Notes under the pieces: model-generated | Databases searched by the model: none | Seen by the model: only the letters and a program-made list of their open reading frames with translations | Told to the model about the DNA's origin: nothing | Assembly: GCA_027005175.1 (NCBI GenBank) | Contig: JALTMC010000712.1 | Coordinates: 1-11,778 of the forward strand | Origin: Myxococcales bacterium | GTDB taxonomy: Bacteria > Myxococcota_C > UBA6777 | Length of the DNA: 11,778 nt | Reading direction: 5' to 3' | Made by a program: the position numbers and the translations under genes | Shown here: positions 1 through 6,834 of the stretch, in pieces | Numbering within the stretch: position 1 is the stretch's first letter | Layout of the letters: every line of letters starts with the position of its first letter

Positions 1-2731
1 TTTGCATCCGCATATAGGTCATTCCCAAAACACGATGGGCATCTGCCAGCTTTGGATTGGCTCGAATCGCCCGCTTGAGTTCCCTCTCCGCCCTCTTTAG
101 TTTCCCTCCTAGAAAAGCTCGCATCCTCCTCTTGTAATACTTTTTAGCAGCGGCTGGATCTCGTTTCGATTTCTTTGAGACGCGAGCCACTCGGCGTCGC
201 TTCTTGCGCTTTGCAGCGCGACGCTTGGCAGCTCGTTGACGCTTCTTGCGTCTTGCGGCACGCTTTGCTTTTCGTGCGGCACGTCTTGCGGCGCGTTTTG
301 CTTTTCGTGCGGCACGTCTCGCGGCACGTTTTGCTTTTCGTGCGGCACGTCTCGCGGCACGTTTTGCTTTTCGTGCGGCACGCTTTGCTTTCCTGGCTGC
401 TAACTTTGCTTTTCTTGCGGCCAGTTTTGCGGCCCGTTGTCGTTTTTCTTTTGCCTTTTTTTCGGCAAGTAAACGTTTTTTTTCAGCCTGTTGACGTGCT
501 TTGGCTGCGAGACGTTGTTTTTTCAGTTTGGCCTGACTGATGCGTGAAGGCGCGGGTTGTCGTGTGACGACTCGGGGAGCAGGGTGCCTGTCTGCTGTAG
601 GGATAGGTCTCTTGGTGAGTGTAGTGGCTCCGCCATCTGTGAGGGTGGTGGACCCACGTTTCTTGGGAGCTTTGGCTAGCGGGGGAGTTGGGGGCAGGCG
701 TCGAAGAGCTAGAGCTTCTCTTCGTTGTGCGGGAGCTTGCTTGGTGGCCCATGCTTTGTTTGTATTGTCATCTGTTTGTTTTTTTCGCCCCATCCAGTGG
801 TTGATACTCCAAAACATGCCTACAGTAACGAGCAAGAGGAGTGGGACAAATATAGCGATTCGTTGGATGATTCGGCGATTCTCTTCACGTTGCTGTTGCA
901 ACAAAGCGATGAGTTCTGCTTCATGCTCTGTTCCCGGTTCTTTGACATCAGCCTCAAAGAATTCCTGACTGAAGGCGTCAAAGTCTACCATCGGTGGTTC
1001 AGAGAGGACCTCTGTGGGGTCTTTTGTGGGAGGCTCAACAGTTGCTTCTTGTGTTGGTGGCTCTGCCTGTTTTTTGGGTGGTGGGGGAGGTCCAACCTTT
1101 TTCTTTGGTGGCTCAGCCGTCTCCTCTTCAGTTGCCTCTACCTCATTCTGTTCTACAAACTTTCTTATTGTTTCTTTGGATACAAACGGCAATGTTTGTT
1201 TGTTGGGGTCTGTTTCTGGCTTGAGAGAGATATTTGCCTGGGCCTCAAACTCTCCTGAGGCAGCTGCCAGGATCTCTTTGGAAGCCATCTCTGGAATCGC
1301 AAGCTCCAACTCCATCTCATCCAGGGCGTCATCGGAGTCCGAAGTTGGTATAGGAGGTGGTTTGGCTGCTTCCTTTGTTGTGGGAGGAACTTCCGTTTCT
1401 GGTTTCGCTTCGGGGATCGCTTCTTGTGATAGAAGGATGTCAGAAGCACTCAATGTTTCTGTGGAAGCAGTGTTCGTTCCTTCTTGTGATAGAAGGATGT
1501 CAGAAGCACTCAATGCTTCCGTGGATGCTGCGGATGCTGAATCCTCTTCCTCTGGTAGCAGATCAACTTGGGTGAGTGCCTCTACGATAGAGATCTCACC
1601 AGGGTCAGACTCTATTTCAGGGAGAGCTTCGATCGGGATAGTCGCTACCTCTGTCGGAACGGGCTTCTTCTGCGTTTCTTCAGACTCTGCCTGGGTCGAT
1701 TGCTTTTCTTCCTGAGACGCTTTCGGCTCTTGCTGCTCTGTACTGGTAAACAAAGGATCAGATAACAATGATGATGTGAGTGCTGAGTCAAGTTGGGTGG
1801 CAAGCAAATCCAAGGTTGGATCTGTCGGTTTACCCTTGGACACAACTTCTTCAACGACAGGTTCCGGTTCAGGTTCTTTGGCTTGAGCAGGTTCCGGTTC
1901 AGGTTCTTTGGCTTGAGCAGGTTCCGGTTCAGGTTCTTTGGCTTGAGCAGGCTCCGGTTCAGGTTCTGGATCTAATTCAAGCTCGGATTCACTGAGCAGG
2001 TTGGGTATTGTTGCGAGGACAACTTCTGCTTCTTCTTCTGTCTCTAGGGTTTCGGGTTCCGTTGTTGAGAGAGGAAGGGTTGTGAGGAGGATATCGTCGA
2101 TTTGAGTACTGAGGCTTAAAGCCAGATCAAGATCCGTCGAATTGTGTTTTGCTGTGTTGAAGGCTTCGTTGTCGATCGTATCTTGTTCATTCGAAAGCAG
2201 GTCGGATGCGAGCCCTTGTTCATGTTGCTTGGTATCGGGAACCGGGGTCGTCTCCTGGGTGTCTGTGGGTTGTTCCTTGGTTGAGGTGGGAGAGTCTAGT
2301 GGCTGTTCTGTGGGGGGTGCTCCCTTGATTGCCCACATATTGGGTAATGTTCGGGTGAGATCTTCGGGAGCGTGAAGAGTCTCTGAGATAGGAGACAGAG
2401 GATCGGCCTCGGCAGGGTGTGCACTGGAGAAAGCGTCCACCACTTTGATGGTTTGGGGATGGGAGCGAGGAGGTCTCGTTTCGATTGAGCTAGAGCTTGG
2501 AGGTTCGTCTTGTGGGGCTGGAGTGGGAGTCGGTATCGAAAGTATCGCGGCTCCCTCACTGTCGAGTTCCACCAGGGTTGAAGTAAACAACTGGTCTGAT
2601 GAACTTGATGATTCGTCCTCATCAAACAGTAAAATCCCCATTTGGCAATTGGGACATTCCAATTGTTGTGCAGTGGTGGTAAAACCTTCTACCCCAAACG
2701 CACTTTCACAAACTAGACAGATCGCATCCAT
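1..2731 (-). CDS. Zinc-ribbon / disordered linker / TM / basic-repeat / TPR membrane protein (3' end outside window)
   Basis: One minus-strand frame stays open from the ATG at 2731 to the left edge: 910 codons, no stop. Seen in order: a zinc ribbon with Cys5/Cys8 and Cys26/Cys29 (two C-x2-C knuckles); an acidic Ser/Thr/Pro/Glu-rich linker (about 35-600) with PEPEPAQAKE repeats and two copies of an LSASDILLSQE motif; a coiled-coil-like stretch with QQQREENRR just before a transmembrane helix at about 625-647; a Pro/Thr/Arg linker; a Lys/Arg/Ala-rich segment at about 734-856 built on AARKAKRAARR; then a TPR-like helical repeat from about 858 (AERELKRAIRANPKLADAHR) running off the edge. An AAGGGA Shine-Dalgarno-like motif precedes the start. 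Zinc-ribbon/TM/TPR proteins are known in Myxococcota-type bacteria, but I cannot name a family. With the zinc ribbon in the cytoplasm, the basic segment and TPR would be periplasmic. Function is unknown; a scaffold or envelope-assembly role is only a guess. Confidence 0.88.
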   Translation of the reverse strand, partial: MDAICLVCESAFGVEGFTTTAQQLECPNCQMGILLFDEDESSSSSDQLFTSTLVELDSEGAAILSIPTPTPAPQDEPPSSSSIETRPPRSHPQTIKVVDAFSSAHPAEADPLSPISETLHAPEDLTRTLPNMWAIKGAPPTEQPLDSPTSTKEQPTDTQETTPVPDTKQHEQGLASDLLSNEQDTIDNEAFNTAKHNSTDLDLALSLSTQIDDILLTTLPLSTTEPETLETEEEAEVVLATIPNLLSESELELDPEPEPEPAQAKEPEPEPAQAKEPEPEPAQAKEPEPEPVVEEVVSKGKPTDPTLDLLATQLDSALTSSLLSDPLFTSTEQQEPKASQEEKQSTQAESEETQKKPVPTEVATIPIEALPEIESDPGEISIVEALTQVDLLPEEEDSASAASTEALSASDILLSQEGTNTASTETLSASDILLSQEAIPEAKPETEVPPTTKEAAKPPPIPTSDSDDALDEMELELAIPEMASKEILAAASGEFEAQANISLKPETDPNKQTLPFVSKETIRKFVEQNEVEATEEETAEPPKKKVGPPPPPKKQAEPPTQEATVEPPTKDPTEVLSEPPMVDFDAFSQEFFEADVKEPGTEHEAELIALLQQQREENRRIIQRIAIFVPLLLLVTVGMFWSINHWMGRKKQTDDNTNKAWATKQAPAQRREALALRRLPPTPPLAKAPKKRGSTTLTDGGATTLTKRPIPTADRHPAPRVVTRQPAPSRISQAKLKKQRLAAKARQQAEKKRLLAEKKAKEKRQRAAKLAARKAKLAARKAKRAARKAKRAARRAARKAKRAARRAARKAKRAARRAARKAKRAARRKKRQRAAKRRAAKRKKRRRVARVSKKSKRDPAAAKKYYKRRMRAFLGGKLKRAERELKRAIRANPKLADAHRVLGMTYMRMQ
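257..382 (-). repeat. 33-bp tandem repeat encoding AARKAKRAARR units
   Basis: Near-identical 33-bp units start at 257, 290 and 323, with a shortened fourth at 356-382. The period is a multiple of three, so the repeat expands the protein by 11 residues per unit without changing frame. The encoded sequence resembles the Lys/Ala-rich tails of histone H1-like and AlgP-like bacterial proteins. More degenerate versions continue to about 440. Confidence 0.9.
1421..1525 (-). repeat. 60-bp-period direct repeat in the acidic linker
   Basis: About 45 bases starting at 1421 recur at 1481 with only two or three substitutions, so the period is 60 bp (20 codons). Each copy encodes STExLSASDILLSQE, where x is T or A. 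Related Asp/Leu-Leu motifs occur elsewhere in the same linker (SDLLSNE, DDILLTT), so this may be a repeated short binding motif. Confidence 0.85.
1861..1970 (-). repeat. 30-bp tandem repeat encoding PAQAKEPEPE
   Basis: Three perfect 30-bp copies lie at 1861-1890, 1891-1920 and 1921-1950, followed by a partial fourth to about 1970. The encoded Pro/Glu decapeptide makes an extended acidic spacer. Perfect identity at the DNA level points to recent expansion or strong gene conversion. Confidence 0.93.
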
Positions 2732-2890
2732 ATGGCATCCCTTTATTTCTTCAAACGTCCGAGTGAGGTTAAACAATCAAGATTCTCTTTTGTTGTTCTG
2801 TCAGTTGTGTTTTTATTAAAAATCTGATTGCTGTCTTTCTTGAACGTCCACCACTTTCTCTGGTTCTAACAAAGTTCTTGTGTGACCATT

Positions 2891-2915
2891 GTTCCCCTAC
2901 AGGATTGTTGGGAAC
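2891..2915 (+). promoter_or_regulatory. Inverted repeat upstream of selB
   Basis: GTTCCC (2891-2896) and GGGAAC (2910-2915) form a perfect 6-bp inverted repeat with a 13-base loop, about 50 bases upstream of the selB start. No T-tract follows, so it is not a terminator. The E. coli selAB leader is known to carry a SECIS-like hairpin bound by SelB; a similar autoregulatory role here is only a possibility. No convincing promoter was seen in the rest of 2732-2954. Confidence 0.4.
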
Positions 2916-2952
2916 GGTACTGTGGAAAGGGTGAAATGTCCAGGAAAAAAAT

Positions 2953-2960
2953 AAGGAGGT
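2953..2960 (+). promoter_or_regulatory. Shine-Dalgarno that fixes the selB start
   Basis: AAGGAGGT is close to a perfect anti-16S match. Its GGAGG core (2955-2959) lies only 2 bases before the GTG at 2962 but 5 bases before the TTG at 2965. This favours TTG at 2965 as the true initiation codon. Confidence 0.8.
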
Positions 2961-2964
2961 AGTG

Positions 2965-4917
2965 TTGACAAAACGTCTGATCTTGGGAACGGCAGGTCAC
3001 ATTGATCATGGCAAGAGTTCCTTGGTGCTGGCACTCACGGGAGTCCATACGGATCGGCTCAAAGAAGAGAAGGTTCGGGGGATTACCATTGAGCTAGGAT
3101 TTGCGGAACTCAGTTTGGGTGATCTCCAGGTTGGAATTGTTGACGTGCCTGGCCATGAGCGCTTTGTTCGAGCCATGGTTGCAGGAGCCACAGGCATTGA
3201 TATCGTGGCTCTTGTGATTGCGGCAGACGAAGGTGTGATGCCACAAACCCGAGAGCATCTGGATATCTGCTCGCTGCTCGGCGTGAAGCAAGGTCTGGTT
3301 GTGGTCAGCAAGGTCGATACTGTTGATGAAGAGTGGCTAGAGCTTGTTCAAGATGATATCGCTGGTGTGTTGGAGGGAACATTTCTCGAAGGAGCCCCCA
3401 TTCTTCCTGTCTCTTCTATCACTGGGCAAGGCATTGAATTATTAAAGAAAGAACTGATAAAACTAGGCAATCAGGTTGAAAGCAAAGCGGCTGATGGATT
3501 AATGCGCCTGCCAGCTGATCGTGTTTTTGAGATGCGCGGCTTCGGGCCTGTGATCACAGGGACTTTGGTGTCTGGAACTCTCGAAGAAGGAGACCAAATC
3601 AAACTACTGCCTGGTGATCACATCGGTCGTGTCCGAGGTCTTCAAGTTCATGGCCAATCTGCACAGAAGGTTCTGGCAGGACAGCGTACTGCCGTGAATC
3701 TTCAGGGGATCGAACTGGAGGACATCCATCGAGGGCAAGTCCTTGTCCATGCGAATACTCTCGATGCCACTTCGATGTTTGATGCGAAGATCCAATGGTT
3801 GTCCCATCTACACAAGCCGCTGAAGCATCACGCGCCTCTGTTGTTGCACACAGGAACTGTGCAAGTTCCCTGTCGTATCTTGATTCACAACCGTGAGCCT
3901 TTGCAGCCTGGAGAATCAACGTGGGTGCGAATCAAGTTGCAAGATCCCACTGTCTTGTTACCAGGAGATCGCTTGATCCTCCGAGGGTTTCAACGACTAG
4001 AGGGTCATGGAACCACGGTGGGGGGTGGAGTTGTCATCGATCCTTTTCCGGTCTGGCGTCGTCGCGATCCAGGTCTTGCCTCCCGACTCGAACGACTGGA
4101 AGAAGGCGAACTCGAAGACAATCTGTCGTTGCTCTCTGAAGATGCTGGATTGGCAGGAATCAGCCTGGCACAACTCAGTCAACGGACTGGACGCACTCAA
4201 AAACGCCTCGAAAAGAGTGTGGGTAGGTTGTTGAGTAAAGGGAGCATGGTGATGTTTGAACGGGAGCCTCCTCGTTATATTCACAAGGAGTCTGTGTCCC
4301 AGTTGGCTACCGCGCTGGAGGCTCGATTGAAGCAATACCACGAGGAGTTTCCGATGGAAGAGGGGATGCCTCGTGAAGCGTTGCGTGAACAGCTACAGGT
4401 GGACTCTCTCAAGTTATTCAATATGCTCCTGCAGCGATTACTCAAAGGAAATCAGATCGCTCAAGAAGGTGACCGCTTGCGACAGGCTAGTCATAAGGTT
4501 CGTTTCGCCGAACAAGAAGCAGCACTCCAAGAGGCTCTTCAGAAGATCTATCTCGACGGTGGTCTAACACCTCCTCGTGCTCGTGACTTACCCGAGCTTC
4601 TCCAGGCCGAGGAAGAGGAGATCCAGCCCATTCTTGATCTACTGACTCGCCGACGCAAGCTACTTCGTGTTCATGAAGACCTGTTCTTTGACCTGGATAC
4701 CTTCGAGAATCTTAAACAAAATGTGATTCAGTTTCTTTTGGAACATGAAACCATCGATGCACAACAATTCAAACAACTGACAGGTGCTTCTCGAAAATTC
4801 ACGATCCCGCTTGCCGAATACTTTGATCGTGAAAAAGTCACTGTCCGAACAGGGGATGTCCGAAAGCTTCGTCGCGCCTTTCGCGAACAATATGAACAAG
4901 AGCAAGCTTCATCTTAG
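2965..4917 (+). CDS. selB: Selenocysteine-specific translation elongation factor SelB
   Basis: This translational GTPase delivers Sec-tRNA(Sec) to UGA codons marked by a SECIS hairpin. From the TTG start it has 650 residues, slightly longer than the E. coli protein. Visible: P-loop [12 protein letters not shown] (8-19), switch region RGITIELGF (38-46), DVPGHE (60-65), and the G4 motif as SKVD (115-118), where many GTPases have NKxD. EF-Tu-like domain 2 includes [12 protein letters not shown], and domain 3 follows. The C-terminal half carries the SelB winged-helix repeats: [14 protein letters not shown], then the terminal [15 protein letters not shown] with the VRTGD segment, which contact the SECIS RNA. 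The family call is certain. selA, selC and selD are absent from the window, and no tRNA(Sec)-like fold lies in the flanking gaps. It is transcribed alone or with rsmI, 148 bp downstream. Confidence 0.97.
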   Translation: MTKRLILGTAGHIDHGKSSLVLALTGVHTDRLKEEKVRGITIELGFAELSLGDLQVGIVDVPGHERFVRAMVAGATGIDIVALVIAADEGVMPQTREHLDICSLLGVKQGLVVVSKVDTVDEEWLELVQDDIAGVLEGTFLEGAPILPVSSITGQGIELLKKELIKLGNQVESKAADGLMRLPADRVFEMRGFGPVITGTLVSGTLEEGDQIKLLPGDHIGRVRGLQVHGQSAQKVLAGQRTAVNLQGIELEDIHRGQVLVHANTLDATSMFDAKIQWLSHLHKPLKHHAPLLLHTGTVQVPCRILIHNREPLQPGESTWVRIKLQDPTVLLPGDRLILRGFQRLEGHGTTVGGGVVIDPFPVWRRRDPGLASRLERLEEGELEDNLSLLSEDAGLAGISLAQLSQRTGRTQKRLEKSVGRLLSKGSMVMFEREPPRYIHKESVSQLATALEARLKQYHEEFPMEEGMPREALREQLQVDSLKLFNMLLQRLLKGNQIAQEGDRLRQASHKVRFAEQEAALQEALQKIYLDGGLTPPRARDLPELLQAEEEEIQPILDLLTRRRKLLRVHEDLFFDLDTFENLKQNVIQFLLEHETIDAQQFKQLTGASRKFTIPLAEYFDREKVTVRTGDVRKLRRAFREQYEQEQASS

Positions 4918-5065
4918 GATCGTTGCTCCAACCATTTTTACATGTTGTTTCTTGGTCCGCCAAGTTTGCTGAATCTTGGGTTCTCGATATGTCAATCTTG
5001 TTGTGTTGTCGAGCCTATGGGCGTTAATGAGCCATAAGAGAGTGAGTCATGAATGAGATAGAGAG

Positions 5066-6043
5066 ATGAGTTGGATCAAACAATGGTTGGAACATTTGGA
5101 AGCTGACGATAATACGTTGGAGCCTGGATTGTATGTGGTAGCTACGCCTATTGGTAACTTAGAAGACATTACCTTGCGAGCGTTGCGAGTCTTGCAGCAG
5201 GCGGACCTGGTGGCAGCAGAAGATACAAGGTCTGCGCAAAACCTGCTGCGCACGTATGGCTTGCATCAACCCACCATCAGCTTGTACCGTGATAATGAGG
5301 AACACCGAATCCCGCAAGTCTTACAGGCACTGGGTGGGGGCAAACGAATTGCTCTGATCAGTGAAGCTGGAACTCCTTGTATCTCTGATCCTGGCTATCT
5401 TACAGTTAAGGCTGTGGTGGAAGCAGGCTTTACTGTCTTTGCCATCCCCGGTGCCTCAGCTGTGGTTGCAGCTTTAAGTGCTGCGGGCCTACCTACCCAT
5501 CATTTCATCTTTCTGGGTTTTTTACCACAGCGTCGAGGCAAACGACGCAAGGTCTTGCAAACCTACAAGCACCTACCTGCCACACTCGTTCTGTATGCAT
5601 CACCCCATGGTGTGGAAGAACTGTTGATAGAGCTACGAGATGTTTTGGGCAATCGACAAGCTTGTATTGGGCGAGAAATTACCAAGAAGTTTGAAGAGTT
5701 TGTTCGTGGACCCATCTCTTCCTTACAGCAACATCTCGGTCAACAAGTGCGCCCAAGAGGTGAGTTTGTGGTTCTTGTAGAGGGAGACTCTCTGGACGCT
5801 GTGAATGGTCTCGCTGGGGGGGGAGGGGAGTCTGACTCTCCAGGGCGTATCGGTGTTTCGGCCTCTGGAAAGGGAGCTTCTGTACCAGCACTCACTGTCA
5901 AAGAAACCATTGAACAACACGCTCGCACTTTACTCGCAGAAGGTGGACGTACGACAAAGTTAGCCCAAGTCCTGGCTCGTCAGTATCCTTCTCTATCACG
6001 CAGACAAGCTTACCAATTGTTACTCAAGCTATCAGAGGAGTAG
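5066..6043 (+). CDS. rsmI: 16S rRNA (cytidine1402-2'-O)-methyltransferase RsmI
   Basis: RsmI uses S-adenosylmethionine to 2'-O-methylate C1402 in the 30S decoding centre. The tetrapyrrole-methylase-type fold is clear: LYVVATPIGNLEDITLRAL (22-40), AAEDTR (50-55), SEAGTP (99-104), SDPG (107-110), the IPGASAVVAALSAAGLP segment, then FLGFLP and the GREITKKFEEFVRG motif. At 325 residues it exceeds many homologues because of a roughly 20-residue N-terminal extension and a Gly/Ser-rich insertion near 247-275 before the C-terminal helical region (TTKLAQVLA to QAYQLLLKL). The ATG at 5066 has only a weak GAGAG Shine-Dalgarno, but nearby upstream ATGs are out of frame. A possible weak promoter (TTGCTG, 16 bp, TATGTC at 4966-4993) lies upstream. 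An 8-G run sits in the insertion. Confidence 0.96.
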   Translation: MSWIKQWLEHLEADDNTLEPGLYVVATPIGNLEDITLRALRVLQQADLVAAEDTRSAQNLLRTYGLHQPTISLYRDNEEHRIPQVLQALGGGKRIALISEAGTPCISDPGYLTVKAVVEAGFTVFAIPGASAVVAALSAAGLPTHHFIFLGFLPQRRGKRRKVLQTYKHLPATLVLYASPHGVEELLIELRDVLGNRQACIGREITKKFEEFVRGPISSLQQHLGQQVRPRGEFVVLVEGDSLDAVNGLAGGGGESDSPGRIGVSASGKGASVPALTVKETIEQHARTLLAEGGRTTKLAQVLARQYPSLSRRQAYQLLLKLSEE

Positions 6044-6080
6044 AGTTCTTCCTACGTTGTTCCCACACCATCCCTTGAGA

Positions 6081-6130
6081 TCCACGAATGTCACGAATTA
6101 TCACGAACAAATTACTTTAGAAATTCGTGG
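6081..6130. repeat. CACGAA-type intergenic repeat element
   Basis: Three CACGAA-containing units occur at 10-bp spacing (6081, 6091, 6101). The first, CCACGAAT (6082-6089), is inversely repeated as ATTCGTGG (6123-6130). I recall similar strings as dispersed intergenic repeats in several environmental bacteria, but this is memory and has not been checked. It sits between the rsmI stop and its terminator. Confidence 0.55.
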
Positions 6131-6151
6131 GTTGTAGCCTTTCTGAATCAG

Positions 6152-6176
6152 CACCTTTAAAAAAAGGTGATTTTTC
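6152..6176 (+). terminator. Intrinsic terminator after rsmI
   Basis: CACCTTT (6152-6158) and AAAGGTG (6163-6169) form a 7-bp stem with an AAAA loop, followed directly by ATTTTTCT. It lies about 110 bases after the rsmI stop, beyond the CACGAA element. Confidence 0.7.
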
Positions 6177-6185
6177 TGGTCACAC

Positions 6186-6214
6186 TTGTTTATCGAGTTT
6201 GGTCTTATTGTATG
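6186..6214 (+). promoter_or_regulatory. Candidate promoter of the SRPBCC gene
   Basis: TTGTTT (6186-6191), a 17-bp spacer and TGTATG (6209-6214) resemble a weak sigma-70 promoter. A very similar arrangement occurs at 6696-6724. The -10 match is poor, and the predicted start site would fall inside the next hairpin, so support is limited. Confidence 0.3.
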
Positions 6215-6217
6215 AAC

Positions 6218-6245
6218 CTGGGAGAGATGTCCCAGACCTTTTTTT
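6218..6245 (+). terminator. Terminator-like hairpin in the leader of the SRPBCC gene
   Basis: CTGGGA (6218-6223) and TCCCAG (6230-6235) form a perfect 6-bp stem with a 6-base loop, followed after ACC by seven T residues (6239-6245). It ends only 20 bases before the next start codon. It could be a second rsmI terminator or an attenuator for the SRPBCC gene. Confidence 0.55.
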
Positions 6246-6265
6246 GGAACATACAGGAGAAGATA

Positions 6266-6652
6266 ATGACACTCGATAGCTCAACACGTACCGTTACCAT
6301 TCAAGCCAGTTATGACAAAGCTTTTGCTTTTTTGGTAGACCCCAGTAATCATGCAAAGTGGGCTGTGGGTTTTATTAAGGGCAGTCGGATGGATGGAGAC
6401 ACTTTTATGGTGACAACCCCGATGGGTGAGATATCCTATGATGTGAAAGGGGATAAGAGAACGGGTCTTTTGGACATTCTTCTTGGGGGCGAAGAGTCGA
6501 TTCCCACCCGGTTGCTTCGGAACCAGGATGGTGTAGACTTTCTCTTTACATTCCACCGTCAGCCACAAGTTCCTACCGAGGTGTTTAAAGGACAACTTAA
6601 GGAACTGGATCATGAACTTCAAGTCCTGAAGTCCATACTTGAACAACAGTAG
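6266..6652 (+). CDS. SRPBCC-fold (START/Bet v1-like) small protein
   Basis: This 128-residue protein begins at the ATG at 6266, preceded by AGGAGA at 6255-6260 with 5-base spacing. A longer frame from a GTG at 6167 is rejected because it would read through the terminator stem. The sequence has the helix-grip pattern of the SRPBCC superfamily: an N-terminal strand (RTVTIQASYDKAFAFLVDP), a WAVGFIKG segment, alternating short strands (TFMVTTPMGEISYDVKGD) and a long amphipathic C-terminal helix (FKGQLKELDHELQVLKSIL) that would close the hydrophobic cavity. Members bind lipids, polyketides or other hydrophobic ligands; no catalytic residue can be assigned here. There is no signal peptide, so it is probably cytoplasmic. 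It is likely monocistronic, between terminator-like hairpins on both sides. Confidence 0.82.
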   Translation: MTLDSSTRTVTIQASYDKAFAFLVDPSNHAKWAVGFIKGSRMDGDTFMVTTPMGEISYDVKGDKRTGLLDILLGGEESIPTRLLRNQDGVDFLFTFHRQPQVPTEVFKGQLKELDHELQVLKSILEQQ

Positions 6653-6665
6653 TTTGTAGCAACTG

Positions 6666-6701
6666 GAACGAACGGCCTGCTTTCAAGCAGGCTGTTTGTT
6701 C
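6666..6701 (+). terminator. Strong hairpin after the SRPBCC gene
   Basis: GCCTGCT (6675-6681) and AGCAGGC (6686-6692) close a TTCA loop. The stem extends outward through GAACGAACG / TGTTTGTTC with two G-U pairs, giving about 16 bp. Only a weak T-rich stretch follows, but position and stability suit a terminator. Confidence 0.7.
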
Positions 6702-6724
6702 TCGACTATTTCTTACCTTGTATG
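6696..6724 (+). promoter_or_regulatory. Candidate promoter resembling that of the SRPBCC gene
   Basis: TTGTTC (6696-6701), a 17-bp spacer and TGTATG (6719-6724) match the layout at 6186-6214, including internal TCGA and TCTTA strings. It overlaps the end of the preceding hairpin and lies just upstream of the small ORF at 6739. Confidence 0.3.
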
Positions 6725-6738
6725 GAAGAAGAGATGTG

Positions 6739-6831
6739 ATGCGATATTTTGAGCAGATGGATGAGTCGCTTATCAAGTGTGCTTTGGACGGAGATGATGA
6801 TGCGCTTCATGCGATAGTGATGTTTTTTTAG
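6739..6831 (+). CDS. Possible 30-residue small protein (ECF-sigma-like start)
   Basis: ATG at 6739 opens a 30-codon frame ending in TAG at 6829-6831, preceded by a purine-rich GGAAGAAGAG stretch. The product MRYFEQMDESLIKCALDGDD (then a short hydrophobic end) recalls the first helix of ECF sigma factors, in which xELIxxALxGDxxAL is typical of region 2.1. No further sigma sequence follows in any frame after the T7 run at 6823-6829. It may be an independent small protein, a remnant, or chance. Confidence 0.3.
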   Translation: MRYFEQMDESLIKCALDGDDDALHAIVMFF

Positions 6832-6834
6832 TGT

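Noticed and set aside
175-540. Plus-strand frames with repeated Arg/Ala/Phe peptides
   Set aside because: They lie antisense to the continuously open minus-strand giant gene and only mirror its 33-bp basic repeats.
1014-1715. A 233-codon plus-strand frame
   Set aside because: It is antisense to the acidic linker of the giant gene, is low-complexity Ser/Gly/Val, and has no Shine-Dalgarno or domain.
257-1970. CRISPR-like regular repeats
   Set aside because: The repeats are directly abutting or coding with triplet-multiple periods and have no unique spacers, so they are protein repeat expansions.
4918-5065. tRNA(Sec) gene or a clear terminator after selB
   Set aside because: A GGTTC-like string and a 5-bp CTTGG/CCAAG hairpin (4951-4964) are present, but there is no cloverleaf or acceptor pairing and only a TTT tail, too weak to call.
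6167-6265. Longer start (GTG at 6167) for the SRPBCC gene
   Set aside because: It would begin inside the rsmI terminator and translate the second hairpin, whereas the ATG at 6266 has AGGAGA at good spacing.
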